Shown here piece after piece: positions 17,574-27,928 of a stretch of 64,000 nt of DNA. Made by a program: the position numbers and the translations under genes. Under the pieces are notes generated by a model. The model saw only the letters and a program-made list of their open reading frames with translations. It ran no database searches and was not told the DNA's origin. This DNA is from Parafilimonas terrae (GTDB lineage Bacteria; Bacteroidota; Bacteroidia; Chitinophagales; Chitinophagaceae). Numbering within the stretch: position 1 is the stretch's first letter; each line of letters begins with the position of its first letter. The stretch covers positions 62,001 through 126,000 of the forward strand of contig NZ_FOXQ01000008.1 in the NCBI RefSeq assembly GCF_900115755.1, written 5' to 3'.

Positions 17574-18962
17574 TTAATTGTGATAGGAGTCTATTACATT
17601 TTGCAATGTTGCCCTTTCCTTTTGCTCATTGTTTGTTTGTTCGTTTTCAGGTATCGGGTTTTTTTCCAGGATATCTTCTGCATAATTTATCAGGCTTGTT
17701 TGACTGCTGTAAAGTTTATATTTTTTATCCATCGCCCACACAATTGGAGGATCAGCATCAGGTCCGCGCTGATTTAAATCATACCAGTTATAACTGTACT
17801 GTCTTGCTTCTGCATTACTGCTTCCCATTAACTGATCATAAAAACTAATACCGTCCAGTGGGCCGTTACCTGCAGATACGCCAACGCCTGCAGCAGCTGC
17901 AATGGTTGGCAGAAAATCAACAAGGTCAACAATGTTTCCATTCTTGGAAGGTAAAATGTGCCCCGGCCAGTATGCTGCGAAAGCAAGATGGGTGCCTGTT
18001 ATTTTAGTATGTCCTTTTCCGCCACTGATATATGTACCCTGAAATTTTGAATTGATCTCATCATCTGTTCCATTATCTCCGGCTATAAATAATATCAGCG
18101 TATTTTGTTCAATGGCCGTTGCTTTTAGTTTCGCCAAAAGCGTACCCATATTTTTATCGTAATATTTTATCATCGATTTAAAAAATACAGTGTCTGAAAA
18201 CGATTCCCGTTTGTATGGATCCCAGGCAGCAAATTCAGGATCATCAGGCGTTGGCGAAAAAGGTTTATGGCAAAGATTTGGTGCATAATATATAAAGAAA
18301 GGTTTCTTTACTTTATTCGAGCTGTCAATAAAACTCAACATGTAATTCAAAAAAATGTCTTCAGAATACTTTCCTTCCATCTCCGATTCAGGCAGGTAAG
18401 CGCCATTTTCGTATATAGTTGGGTTTTTGTAAAGCCTTAATGTTGCCGAGTTATTTTCTGATGCCAGTTTAAAAGGGTCTGTTATGCAATATTTATCAAA
18501 GCCAAAAGTTGCCAATCCTGTATCGCCGTGGTTAAGTTGCCATTTACCGGCAGCACAAGTTGCATACCCGGCAGACTGAAGTGTATTGGCTATTGTTTTT
18601 TGATCCAGTCCCAAATCTGCCCATGATTCATCTCCATAATTTCTGAAATTGTATTTCCCGGTAAGCAACATAAAGCGGGATGGTGAACACATTGGGCTTC
18701 CATAACACCTGGTAAACTGCATTCCCTGTTCGGCCATTGCATCCATATTCGGAGTAGCATAAGATTCACCGCCTGTAAAACCAGGTACTTCAAAGCCAAT
18801 GTCATCGCCCATAATTAGTATAATATTTGGCTTCGAGCCCGGCAAAGGATCGGGAATAACCGGCGTTGCAGGATCAGTTTTTTTGCAGGCAGTATTTGTT
18901 ATTGTTATAAAAATTAAAAGATAAAAAGCTGATTGCAACAGGCGGGAAAAAACAGTGCTCAT
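17574..18962 (-). CDS. Lipoprotein sulfatase (formylglycine type), paralogue
   Basis: A 462-residue paralogue of the downstream sulfatase with the same architecture: lipobox ending NTAC (Cys26), metal-binding ILIMGDDIGFE, catalytic CSPSRFMLLTGKYNFRNY with Cys92, and FIAGDNGTD. The shared LLTGKYNFRNY segment shows a tandem duplication. The C-terminal regions differ, suggesting different glycan specificity. A 168-nt spacer separates the two. It is divergent from the membrane acyltransferase at 19142. Confidence 0.93.
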   Translation of the reverse strand: MSTVFSRLLQSAFYLLIFITITNTACKKTDPATPVIPDPLPGSKPNIILIMGDDIGFEVPGFTGGESYATPNMDAMAEQGMQFTRCYGSPMCSPSRFMLLTGKYNFRNYGDESWADLGLDQKTIANTLQSAGYATCAAGKWQLNHGDTGLATFGFDKYCITDPFKLASENNSATLRLYKNPTIYENGAYLPESEMEGKYSEDIFLNYMLSFIDSSNKVKKPFFIYYAPNLCHKPFSPTPDDPEFAAWDPYKRESFSDTVFFKSMIKYYDKNMGTLLAKLKATAIEQNTLILFIAGDNGTDDEINSKFQGTYISGGKGHTKITGTHLAFAAYWPGHILPSKNGNIVDLVDFLPTIAAAAGVGVSAGNGPLDGISFYDQLMGSSNAEARQYSYNWYDLNQRGPDADPPIVWAMDKKYKLYSSQTSLINYAEDILEKNPIPENEQTNNEQKERATLQNVIDSYHN

Positions 18963-19141
18963 TATTTGGTTTCTGTAAAATGAACACGAAATAAATAATA
19001 AAAGATAACTTTTTAGGAGAATCTGTGCAGATTAATTAAGCAATTTTAATTTTAACAATTTCAGCTTTCTTAAATATCGATTTCATATTATTGTTTTTTA
19101 TTACTGAATTAATAGTACTATAAGTTTTTTAAAAACCGTTT

Positions 19142-20257
19142 ATGCAACCGGTTAATTCTACCAACTCCTTTTCATCAAGATTGCTTTCCCTCGATTTTAT
19201 GCGGGGCTTTATAATGGTATTGCTGGCGCTTGAAAGCACAGGTTTATATGAACATCTTTTTGACGCATCTTCTGAAGAAAGTATTTTTCGCGGCTTTATG
19301 CAGCAGTTCTTTCATCACCCGTGGAATGGCCTGCATTTCTGGGACCTCATTCAGCCGGGTTTTATGTTTATGGCTGGTGTTTCCATGGCTTATTCATTAA
19401 GGAAACAAAAACAACAGGGTTATACATGGAACAGGTCGTTCAAAAAAACACTTAGGCGAAGTGCATGGCTGTTCTTTTGGGGTGTGCTGGATTATGCGGT
19501 TAGAAAGTCTGGATTATCGTTTGAACTCTGGGATGTATTAACGCAGCTTTCTTTTACAACATTGGTTACATTTTTAATATTTGAATGGCGTGTAACCACA
19601 CAAATATTGTTTTGTGTTTTTCTTTTATTGCTTACGGAAACGTTATATCGCTTTACCAATGTTCCCAACTTTAACCAGCCATTTACCGACCAACATAATT
19701 TTGGAAATTATATAGACCTGTTGCTGATGAACAAAATAAACGGCGGCGGCTGGGTGGCTATTAATTGTATTCCAACATCGGTGCATACAATTGCCGGCGC
19801 CTTAGCAGGTAAGCTGTTTTTAAGCGGTTCAAAAAATAAATTGAAGCCGCTTGTGTTATGGGCATTTATATGTTTGATTATTGGTTATGGCCTGGATATT
19901 GTGCACATAACGCCCATCATTAAACGCATTGCCACATCATCGTTTACGCTGGCATCCCTTGGCTGGTGCTTGCTTGGCCTTGCATTTTGTTACTGGTGGA
20001 TTGACGTGCTTGATCATAAAAAATATCTCAGGTTTTTTGTGATAGTTGGCATGAACTCTTTATTTATTTACCTGTTTTTTGAAATAGTTGGCCATCGCTG
20101 GTTTAATGATTATATAACAGCTATAAGCGGCGGGCTAATGGAAATTATAAAAGTGCCGGACTTGCCCGCCTCCATCATTTCATCGCTTTGTATTTTTGCG
20201 CTGGAATGGGGTTTATGTTATTTTTTATATAAAAAGAAAATATTTTTTAAGTTGTAA
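19142..20257 (+). CDS. HGSNAT/DUF5009-like multi-pass membrane acyltransferase
   Basis: A 371-residue polytopic protein with about 10 hydrophobic segments. RLLSLDFMRGFIMVLLALES at the N-terminus is the signature of the heparan-alpha-glucosaminide N-acetyltransferase-like family (COG4299, DUF1624/DUF5009). LHFWDLIQPGFMFMAGVSM is also conserved. The human relative acetylates glucosamine ends of heparan sulfate across the lysosomal membrane. Divergent sulfatases next door make a role with sulfated amino-sugar glycans plausible but unproven. Confidence 0.8.
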   Translation: MQPVNSTNSFSSRLLSLDFMRGFIMVLLALESTGLYEHLFDASSEESIFRGFMQQFFHHPWNGLHFWDLIQPGFMFMAGVSMAYSLRKQKQQGYTWNRSFKKTLRRSAWLFFWGVLDYAVRKSGLSFELWDVLTQLSFTTLVTFLIFEWRVTTQILFCVFLLLLTETLYRFTNVPNFNQPFTDQHNFGNYIDLLLMNKINGGGWVAINCIPTSVHTIAGALAGKLFLSGSKNKLKPLVLWAFICLIIGYGLDIVHITPIIKRIATSSFTLASLGWCLLGLAFCYWWIDVLDHKKYLRFFVIVGMNSLFIYLFFEIVGHRWFNDYITAISGGLMEIIKVPDLPASIISSLCIFALEWGLCYFLYKKKIFFKL

Positions 20258-20292
20258 ATATGATAGCAGGTTTTTTGAGTGTAAAAAAAACG

Positions 20293-20341
20293 GTTACCGG
20301 TCAATCAATATCAGTCAGCAGTCAATGGTTAATAGTTTATT
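20293..20341. repeat. Heptamer tandem repeat (GTCAATG type)
   Basis: Seven units in register: gttaccg-gtcaatc-aatatca-gtcagca-gtcaatg-gttaata-gtttatt. Most begin with GT(C/T). Non-coding, upstream of the tamB-like gene. Confidence 0.65.
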
Positions 20342-20372
20342 TAAAGGTGTTTATAAAATCCGCTTCATTATG

Positions 20373-20428
20373 ATTCATTATTCATCATTCACAACTTACT
20401 ATTCACCATTCACTATTCAATCTTCATT
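20373..20428. repeat. Heptamer tandem repeat (ATTCACT type)
   Basis: Eight units in register: attcatt-attcatc-attcaca-acttact-attcacc-attcact-attcaat-cttcatt. The shared core ATTCA(C/T) with 7-bp spacing is unmistakable. It ends 28 nt before the TTG start proposed for the tamB-like gene and 32 nt after the previous array. Confidence 0.8.
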
Positions 20429-20455
20429 TTATCTTTACCCGCATAACACATTGGC

Positions 20456-23400
20456 TTGGTTAAAAATATCGTGAAAATATTGTTGGGTTTAGGCATTGCA
20501 GTAGTTGCATGGATGTATATCTGGCCAAACCTGTTATTGCTGATTATAGTTTATGTGCTGATAGCATTTTTATTGTTATGGCCAAAAACATTTCTTCGTT
20601 TTATAACTGGCCTTTTTGCTCTCTTGTTATTGATGTGGCTGCTGATTCAGTTATCGCCTGTTCAAAATTATATTGCCGGTAAAGTTGCTGCCAAACTATC
20701 TGCCGATTTAAAAACAACGGTGAAGATAGGAGAGGTGAATTTTTCTTTGTTCGATAAAATGAACCTCAACAATACGTTTATTCTCGATCAGCATAAAGAC
20801 ACGCTGTTAAAAGCCGGCGCTTTAAAACTGCGTATTACAGACTGGTTTTTTATTAAGAAGAATATTGAACTGAAATATATCGGCATTGAAGATGCAGTTA
20901 TTAACCAGCAGAGAAACGATTCTACCTGGAATTACCAGTTTCTCATCGATCATTTTTCTTCGCCTGATAAAGCACAAAAGCAAAGCAAGAACATCGTACT
21001 TAAAATACAAAAGCTTGATTTAAAAAATGTGGTGTATGTAAAGAATGATTTGTGGCGCGGACAAAAAACAATTTTAAAAACAGGCAGCCTGTTGATTGAT
21101 GCCGATAACATAGATATTTCCAAAAACCTTATTCTTATCAATTCAATTGATATGGATAAAACATCTTACAACATTGAAAATTTCGACGGCATTGATAAAA
21201 CACCAAGGAAAGTAACGGTAAGGGATTCGGGGCGCATGTATTTTAATCCGGGCAATTTGCGTGTACGTGTATCAACTTTAAATATTACAGATTGTTTTTT
21301 TGGCACAGGATGGCGTAACGAAATAACGCATGAAGGTTTTTTTAACGGAAGAAAGCTGATGGTAAGTAAGATTAACGGAACCATTAAAAACCTTAATTTT
21401 CTTAAAGACACCATTACGGCCAGCATTGACATAAATGCTGCTGAAAGAAGCGGCTTGCGCGTAAGAAAACTACAGGCGCAATACAAATTAACGCCGCAGA
21501 AAATGGAGTTTTCAAAACTGCTTTTAAAAACAAACAGAAGCACCATTACAAATTATTTTGTAATGAAGTATAAAGATTTTAATAAAGACATGGCCGACTA
21601 TACAAACAAAGTTGTTATGGCGGCCAATATAAAAAGCAGCCAGGTTTACTCAGACGATATTGCTTTCTTTGCACCGGCGCTTTCCAAATGGAACCAGTTG
21701 TTTACACTGGGCGGCACGTTTAATGGTACCGTAAATGATTTTACTGTAAAAAATCTTTTCGCAAAGAATGGTAATAACACCTATGTATCGGGCGACCTTG
21801 CCATACAAAACACTACAAGCCCCGGTAAGATAAACATTACATTAAATGGCGCTAATGCGCAAACCAACAGCAAAGACATTGCTTTTATTTTGCCTGATAT
21901 TGCCACTATCAAATCGCCTGACCTCGCTGCACTCGGCAACGTAAGGTTTGTTGGCAATTTTGCAGGTACCTTAAACGAGTTTAAAGCAAAGGGCACGCTT
22001 GCCAGCGCTTTAGGCGGCATTTATACAGACCTGTCTTTGTCTTTTCCCCAAAAGGCAGAACCATATTATAAAGGCGCTATTGAAACGAGGCAATTTAACC
22101 TGGGCAAGTTTTTGTCTGTGGCTGATCTTGGTAATGTTACTTTCAAGGGCAATATTTCAGGCAGAAGTTTTAACCTGTCTAAAATATCAACACAGCTTAA
22201 TGGTGATTTCAGCATGCTTACTTTTAAAGAGTATGCGTATCAAAACCTGAGTTTTAATGGTGAAATAAAACAACGCAATTTCCAGGGAGAGTTTATTGCT
22301 GCTGATACCAACTTCAACTTCACCAGTAATATAGCAATTGACCTGAACGGGGAAGCGCCTTCATTTAATATTTTGGGCGACCTTGTAAATGCCAATCTGC
22401 ACGCTTTGAATTTTACTAAAGACAGCATTGTGGTTACAGGGTTGTTTGATATGAACTTCCAGGGCCATAATATTGATGACTTTCTTGGATTCGCTAAAAT
22501 ACTCAATGCATCGGTTAAGCATAACGATCAGCAGTTATACCTTGATTCAATAACTTTATCTACTGCGCTTGATTCAAATAATGTAAAAGTGCTGAAGCTC
22601 GAAAGCCGCGAACTGGTAGCTTCAGTGGAAGGGCAATATAAAATATTGCAATTGCCGCAAAACTTCCAGGCTATCCTTAACCGCTATTATCCTTCCCTCA
22701 TCAGCCCTCCAAAAACGGAATTGAGCAACCAGAATTTTAATGTTTCAGTGCACACCGGCGATTTTGAAAGCTATGCCAAAATACTCGATTCTAATTTTTC
22801 AGGTTTTAATGATGCACTGTTAACCGGCAGCATCACCACCGTCAATGGCAAGCATTTTAATTTTGATATAAACGTTCCGGTTGCCGGGTATAAAAACCTG
22901 TTGCTGGAAGATGCGAAGTTTACGGGTGATGGCGATGAAGACAGTTTATTGCTTACAGGTAATATTGGAAGGTTCTATGTGAGCGACAGTATGTATTTTC
23001 CAAATACGAAAATGTCGATCAGTTCTGCCAACGATTTATCACACGTGCTTATAACCACGAGCGCCAATACAACGCTAAATGATGCGCAGTTAGATGCAGA
23101 TGTGCGCACTTTGCCTGAAGGTGTAAGCATTACATTCCATCCTTCAAGTTTTGTATTGAATAATAAAAAATGGAATCTTCAAAACCAGGGCGAAGTAGTA
23201 ATTAAAAGGGATTTCTCTTCTGCGAAGAATATGAAATTCACACAGGGTTTCCAGGAAATTTCCATTGAATCTGTGCCCGATGAAACAGGCACTTCCAATG
23301 CACTTGCAGTGAAACTGAAAGATGTTGATATTGGCGATATCATGCCGTTGTTTGTTACAAATCCATTAATAGAAGGCATTGCAAACGGCAATATTTTTTT

Positions 23401-25351
23401 CAGGGATATTTACACCAAACTTATTGCCGACGGCCAAATACACTTAACACAATTCAGGCTGAACAATGATTCAATAGGGCTTGTTGATCTTTCAACAAAG
23501 TATAATGCTGATATTGGGAAAATTATATTCAGCATAAAATCAAACAATGAAAATTTTGTATTGAACAGCGATGGTTTTTACAACCTGAAAGACTCAACCA
23601 ATAAACCGCTTGCCACTACCATGCATCTCGATCATGCAAAGATTGGGATACTTAACAGTTTCCTCGGAACCATATTCGATGATATTACCGGGCTTGCAAC
23701 AGGCACTATACATCTTAACGGCAGTTTTAAAGACCTGCATTTAACAGGTAATGCACATCTTGACAGTGGTGCGCTTACGGTAAAATATACGCAGGTGCGT
23801 TATTTTATTCCTTCCGCAGATTTTGTGTTTTATGATGACAGGCTTGACTTTGGAAGCTTCATTATTAAAGACAAATTTGGAAACACCGGTAAAGTAACTG
23901 GTGTATTGAATGAAACGGCTTTTAAAAATAACCGCTATGCATTTAATATGTCAACAGATAACCTGTTGCTGCTTGATACAAAGGCAAAAGATAATGCCTT
24001 GTTTTATGGCAATGTTATAGGTAAAGCAAATTTAATATTGAGTGGCCCGCAGGAAAATATGCAGATGTCAATCTCCGGCGAACCCACTGAAGCCTCACAT
24101 GTATTTATCCAAACCAATACGAGTAAGAAAAGCGCCGATGCTGATTTCATCATCTTTAAACAATATGGAGAGCAGCCAAAAACCGATACAACGGCAATAA
24201 CCAATCTTAATATAAATCTTGATCTTACTGCCAACAATAAAGTAACCATGTCTGTGATACTGGATGAGTTAACCGGCGATATTATTGAGGCTACCGGCAA
24301 TGGCAGAATGCTTATTAAAGTGCCTGCAACAGGCGATGTGTCAATGAATGGGCGTTATAATATTGAGCAGGGAAATTATAACTTCAATTTTCAGTCTCTG
24401 GTAAAAAAGCCATTTGAATTATTGCCCGATCAAAACAGCCATATAGAATGGAACGGCGACCCTTACAACGCTACAATAAATATTACAGCAAGATATGCGG
24501 CAAAGAATGTATCCGTAAGCGATCTCGTAAATAACTCAGGTTTCCTGCTTGATCAAAGCATATCGGGTTACAGGGGAGATGTATATGTGATCGCCGAGCT
24601 GGTTGGAAGGCTTACGCAGCCGCAAATTAAATTCAGGCTTGATTTTCCCGAAGGCAGCGCCATACGTTCCAATGATAATTTCAACAGGCTGCTTGCCAAA
24701 ATGGAAAGCGATGAAAACGAAATGCTGAAACAGGTTACCTGGCTTATTGTGTTTGATTCTTTCTCGCCTTATGGAGAAATTTCAGGCAGCCAAACCTTTG
24801 TGCAGTCAACAGCCTATAATACGATTTCGCAGAAGGTTGCCAGCGTATTAAACAGCAAAATCTCCGACTTGTTATATAACCTTACCGGCGACCGTACTTT
24901 GCATTTTGATGTAGGCGCTAAAACTTACAGCAGCTATAGTATCAATGGCGCTTCTTCATCGGGCAATACATTAGACAGAACTGCGGTTGAATTAAAACTG
25001 AATAAAAGCCTTTTAAATAACAAGCTTATAATAACATTTGGCGGCGATCTCGATTTTAATGTAAGCGGCGCAGCAGCGGCTACTGCAACCAATAATAATT
25101 TACAATGGCTGCCGGATATTTCAGTTCAGATTATTCTTTCCAGGGATAGAAAACTGCGGGCCATTATTTTTAACCACAGCAGCCTTGGCGCTACCAATAC
25201 AGGTACAATCGGCCGCGTTACAAGACAGGGTATCAGCATTTCCTATACAAGGGATTTTGATAAACTTTTTGGTAAAAACTATAACGACAGTTTCTTTATA
25301 GCACCATCAACCGCAGATACAGCACTGCGCAGGCAAAAACGCCAGAAATGA
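20456..25351 (+). CDS. TamB-like (DUF490) inner-membrane-anchored transport/assembly protein
   Basis: A very large protein (about 1631 residues) with two hydrophobic segments near the N-terminus (about 8-60). A long series of repeated beta-rich stretches follows (LNITDCFFGTG, GNISGRSFNLSKISTQLNGDF and similar). The C-terminal TamB domain contains ISGYRGDVYVIAELVGRLTQPQIKFRLDFPEG. Relatives form a periplasm-spanning hydrophobic groove for outer-membrane protein assembly and/or phospholipid transport. No ATG suits the N-terminus; TTG 20456 or GTG 20471 are candidates. Heptamer repeats end just upstream. Confidence 0.88.
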   Translation: MVKNIVKILLGLGIAVVAWMYIWPNLLLLIIVYVLIAFLLLWPKTFLRFITGLFALLLLMWLLIQLSPVQNYIAGKVAAKLSADLKTTVKIGEVNFSLFDKMNLNNTFILDQHKDTLLKAGALKLRITDWFFIKKNIELKYIGIEDAVINQQRNDSTWNYQFLIDHFSSPDKAQKQSKNIVLKIQKLDLKNVVYVKNDLWRGQKTILKTGSLLIDADNIDISKNLILINSIDMDKTSYNIENFDGIDKTPRKVTVRDSGRMYFNPGNLRVRVSTLNITDCFFGTGWRNEITHEGFFNGRKLMVSKINGTIKNLNFLKDTITASIDINAAERSGLRVRKLQAQYKLTPQKMEFSKLLLKTNRSTITNYFVMKYKDFNKDMADYTNKVVMAANIKSSQVYSDDIAFFAPALSKWNQLFTLGGTFNGTVNDFTVKNLFAKNGNNTYVSGDLAIQNTTSPGKINITLNGANAQTNSKDIAFILPDIATIKSPDLAALGNVRFVGNFAGTLNEFKAKGTLASALGGIYTDLSLSFPQKAEPYYKGAIETRQFNLGKFLSVADLGNVTFKGNISGRSFNLSKISTQLNGDFSMLTFKEYAYQNLSFNGEIKQRNFQGEFIAADTNFNFTSNIAIDLNGEAPSFNILGDLVNANLHALNFTKDSIVVTGLFDMNFQGHNIDDFLGFAKILNASVKHNDQQLYLDSITLSTALDSNNVKVLKLESRELVASVEGQYKILQLPQNFQAILNRYYPSLISPPKTELSNQNFNVSVHTGDFESYAKILDSNFSGFNDALLTGSITTVNGKHFNFDINVPVAGYKNLLLEDAKFTGDGDEDSLLLTGNIGRFYVSDSMYFPNTKMSISSANDLSHVLITTSANTTLNDAQLDADVRTLPEGVSITFHPSSFVLNNKKWNLQNQGEVVIKRDFSSAKNMKFTQGFQEISIESVPDETGTSNALAVKLKDVDIGDIMPLFVTNPLIEGIANGNIFFRDIYTKLIADGQIHLTQFRLNNDSIGLVDLSTKYNADIGKIIFSIKSNNENFVLNSDGFYNLKDSTNKPLATTMHLDHAKIGILNSFLGTIFDDITGLATGTIHLNGSFKDLHLTGNAHLDSGALTVKYTQVRYFIPSADFVFYDDRLDFGSFIIKDKFGNTGKVTGVLNETAFKNNRYAFNMSTDNLLLLDTKAKDNALFYGNVIGKANLILSGPQENMQMSISGEPTEASHVFIQTNTSKKSADADFIIFKQYGEQPKTDTTAITNLNINLDLTANNKVTMSVILDELTGDIIEATGNGRMLIKVPATGDVSMNGRYNIEQGNYNFNFQSLVKKPFELLPDQNSHIEWNGDPYNATINITARYAAKNVSVSDLVNNSGFLLDQSISGYRGDVYVIAELVGRLTQPQIKFRLDFPEGSAIRSNDNFNRLLAKMESDENEMLKQVTWLIVFDSFSPYGEISGSQTFVQSTAYNTISQKVASVLNSKISDLLYNLTGDRTLHFDVGAKTYSSYSINGASSSGNTLDRTAVELKLNKSLLNNKLIITFGGDLDFNVSGAAAATATNNNLQWLPDISVQIILSRDRKLRAIIFNHSSLGATNTGTIGRVTRQGISISYTRDFDKLFGKNYNDSFFIAPSTADTALRRQKRQK

Positions 25352-25402
25352 ACGGTGCAACCTGGCGTAAGACGTTAAAATCATAATACTTACATTTGCC
25401 GC

Positions 25403-27793
25403 ATGGACAACTTTGCCGCAAATACCCTACCGGAAGACATGCTTTCGTATGAAGGCTTTCGCAATGCTGTGCTCGAAGATTACCGCATTGTTATTGAAAG
25501 CCGCGAAACAAGTTTGTTTGGCCGTAAAGAAGTATTAACCGGTAAAGCCAAGTTTGGCATTTTTGGGGATGGAAAAGAAGTGGCGCAGGTGGCGCTGTCT
25601 AAATTTTTTCAGCCCGGTGATTTTCGTTCAGGATATTACCGCGATCAAACCTGGATGTTTGCTTCAGGCATTGGCACCATTCAGCAATTCTTTGCACAGA
25701 TGTATGCTGATCCAAACAAAGAACACGATCCCTTTAGCGCCGGCAGGCAAATGGTGAGCCATTATGCAACAGCCAATACAGATGAAAATGGTGAATGGAT
25801 AAACCTTGCAGCACAAAAAAATGTGGCGGCAGATATGGCGCCAACAGCCGCGCAAATGCCGCGTAGTGTGGGCCTTGCACTTGCCTCTAAATTATTCCGC
25901 AACAGTAAAACATTAAAACCGTTCACAAACCTTTCCAATAATGGTAATGAAATTTGTTTTTGCACCATAGGCGATGCTTCCACCTCGGAAGGGCATTTTT
26001 GGGAAGCCGTAAATGCAGCCGGCGTTATGCAAATACCATTGGCCATATTTGTTTGGGATGATGGATATGGCATTTCTGTTTCAAAAGAAAATCAAACTAC
26101 CAAGGGCTCCATTTCAGCAGCATTGAAAGGCCTGCAGAAAAGGCCGGATACAAACGGTATTGATATTTATACTGTAAAAGGCTGGGACTATGCGGGCTTG
26201 TGCGAAATATTTGAAAATGGCATTAATAAAATAAGAGAAACACATATACCTGCAGTTTTTCATGTGGAAGAATTAACGCAGCCCCAGGGCCATTCTACAT
26301 CAGGCAGCCATGAGAGGTATAAAACACCTGAGCGTTTGCAATGGGAGAGGGATTGGGATTGTGTAAAGAAAATGCGCGAATGGATTATTGAAAACAATAT
26401 TGCAACAAGCGAAGAATTGTTTGAGATTGAAATTGAAGCAAAAAAGAAAGTGTTGCAAAGCCGTAACAATGCATGGAAAGAATATATTCAGCCAATAAAA
26501 GAACAGGCGGCAAAGGCAATTGAATTAATCCAGGCAGTTACGGTAAACGATATAGACAGGCATGGAGAGTTGCAGGCGTTAATAAAACAGCTGCAGCAAA
26601 ATACAGAGCCTTTGCGTAAAGATGTGATGAAAGCTGTTGCAGCCGCTGTACTTATTACAAAAAATTATCCAGGCCACAGCAATTTGCTTGATTACTATAA
26701 CGAGCTAAAAGATTTAAACAAATCTCTTTATAATCGTTACTTGTATAATGAAGGCGTAAAAAGCGCTGTAAAAGTAAAAGAAGTTAAACCTGAATATGGC
26801 AATAAACCAACCATTGCAAATGGCTATGAAGTATTGAATAAATATTTCGACCAGTTGTTAAGCCATGATCCGCGTGTGGTTGCATTTGGCGAAGATGTTG
26901 GATTAATTGGTGATGTAAACCAGGCATTTGCAGGATTGCAGTTAAAGTATGGTGATGACAGGGTTTTTGATACAGGCATCAGGGAGCTAACTATAATTGG
27001 GCAGGGCATAGGGCTTGCCTTAAGGGGCTTGCGGCCAATAGCAGAAATACAGTATCTCGATTATTTGGTGTATGGATTGGAACCGCTTACAGATGATGTG
27101 GCCTCGCTGCACTACAGAACGAATGGTTTAATGAGCTGCCCGCTTATCGTGCGCACACGCGGGCACAGGCTGGAAGGCATCTGGCACAGCGGTTCGCCAA
27201 TGGGCATGATCATTAATTCCCTTCGCGGAATGTATGTTTGTGTGCCGCGCAATATGACGCAGGCGGCAGGCATGTATAACACTTTATTGCAAAGCAACGA
27301 TCCGGCAATTGTAGTGGAAAGCTTAAATGGTTATCGCTTAAAAGAAAAACTTCCTGTAAACCTGCTTGATTTCAGGGTGCCAATGGGCGTTCCTGAAATA
27401 TTAAAAGAAGGAGATGATGTAACTATTGTTTCTTATGGTTCCGTGCTGCGCATTATTATGGATGCAGCCGCAAAACTTGAAAAAGAAAATATAAGCTGCG
27501 AGGTGATTGATGTGCAAACTTTACTGCCTTTTGATACAGAACATTTAATTGTTGAATCCCTTAAAAAAACAAACCGTATTATTTTTATTGACGAAGACGT
27601 GCCCGGCGGCGCTGCTGCTTTTATGTTTAATAAAATAATGGAAGAGCAGCAAGGTTACCGCTATCTGGATGCTGCTCCCAAAACCTTAACAGGAAAGGAA
27701 CACAGGCCTTCCTATGGCAGTGACGGCGATTATTTCAGTAAACCAAATGCAGAAGAGATTTATGAAGCTGTTATTGCTTTAATGGCAGAATAA
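25403..27793 (+). CDS. Fused 2-oxoacid dehydrogenase E1 component (alpha and beta subunits)
   Basis: A 796-residue fusion. The N-terminal part (about 1-330) is the thiamine-diphosphate E1 alpha subunit, with IGDASTSEGHFWEAVNAAG as the ThDP/Mg motif. A helical linker follows. The C-terminal part (about 465-796) is the E1 beta transketolase-like subunit (RVVAFGEDVGLIGDV). It decarboxylates branched-chain 2-oxoacids (or pyruvate) within an E1-E2-E3 complex; the E2 and E3 genes are not nearby. A -7-like box TACATTTG (25391-25398) ends only 4 nt before the ATG, suggesting a nearly leaderless mRNA. Confidence 0.9.
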   Translation: MDNFAANTLPEDMLSYEGFRNAVLEDYRIVIESRETSLFGRKEVLTGKAKFGIFGDGKEVAQVALSKFFQPGDFRSGYYRDQTWMFASGIGTIQQFFAQMYADPNKEHDPFSAGRQMVSHYATANTDENGEWINLAAQKNVAADMAPTAAQMPRSVGLALASKLFRNSKTLKPFTNLSNNGNEICFCTIGDASTSEGHFWEAVNAAGVMQIPLAIFVWDDGYGISVSKENQTTKGSISAALKGLQKRPDTNGIDIYTVKGWDYAGLCEIFENGINKIRETHIPAVFHVEELTQPQGHSTSGSHERYKTPERLQWERDWDCVKKMREWIIENNIATSEELFEIEIEAKKKVLQSRNNAWKEYIQPIKEQAAKAIELIQAVTVNDIDRHGELQALIKQLQQNTEPLRKDVMKAVAAAVLITKNYPGHSNLLDYYNELKDLNKSLYNRYLYNEGVKSAVKVKEVKPEYGNKPTIANGYEVLNKYFDQLLSHDPRVVAFGEDVGLIGDVNQAFAGLQLKYGDDRVFDTGIRELTIIGQGIGLALRGLRPIAEIQYLDYLVYGLEPLTDDVASLHYRTNGLMSCPLIVRTRGHRLEGIWHSGSPMGMIINSLRGMYVCVPRNMTQAAGMYNTLLQSNDPAIVVESLNGYRLKEKLPVNLLDFRVPMGVPEILKEGDDVTIVSYGSVLRIIMDAAAKLEKENISCEVIDVQTLLPFDTEHLIVESLKKTNRIIFIDEDVPGGAAAFMFNKIMEEQQGYRYLDAAPKTLTGKEHRPSYGSDGDYFSKPNAEEIYEAVIALMAE

Positions 27794-27928
27794 ACTATCT
27801 GCTGTAAATATTTTTTATAAAAATATTCCAGCACTTGCAGGTGCTAAATTTTGGCCGCAAATCTTATTTTTTTAATCTGAAAATTTATTTTAATTCCCTT
27901 ACATTCACAGTACTAAAAAAATAATGCT

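Noticed and set aside
20373-20428. Possible CRISPR array
   Set aside because: Period is 7 bp with no spacers and no cas genes nearby; it is a simple tandem repeat.
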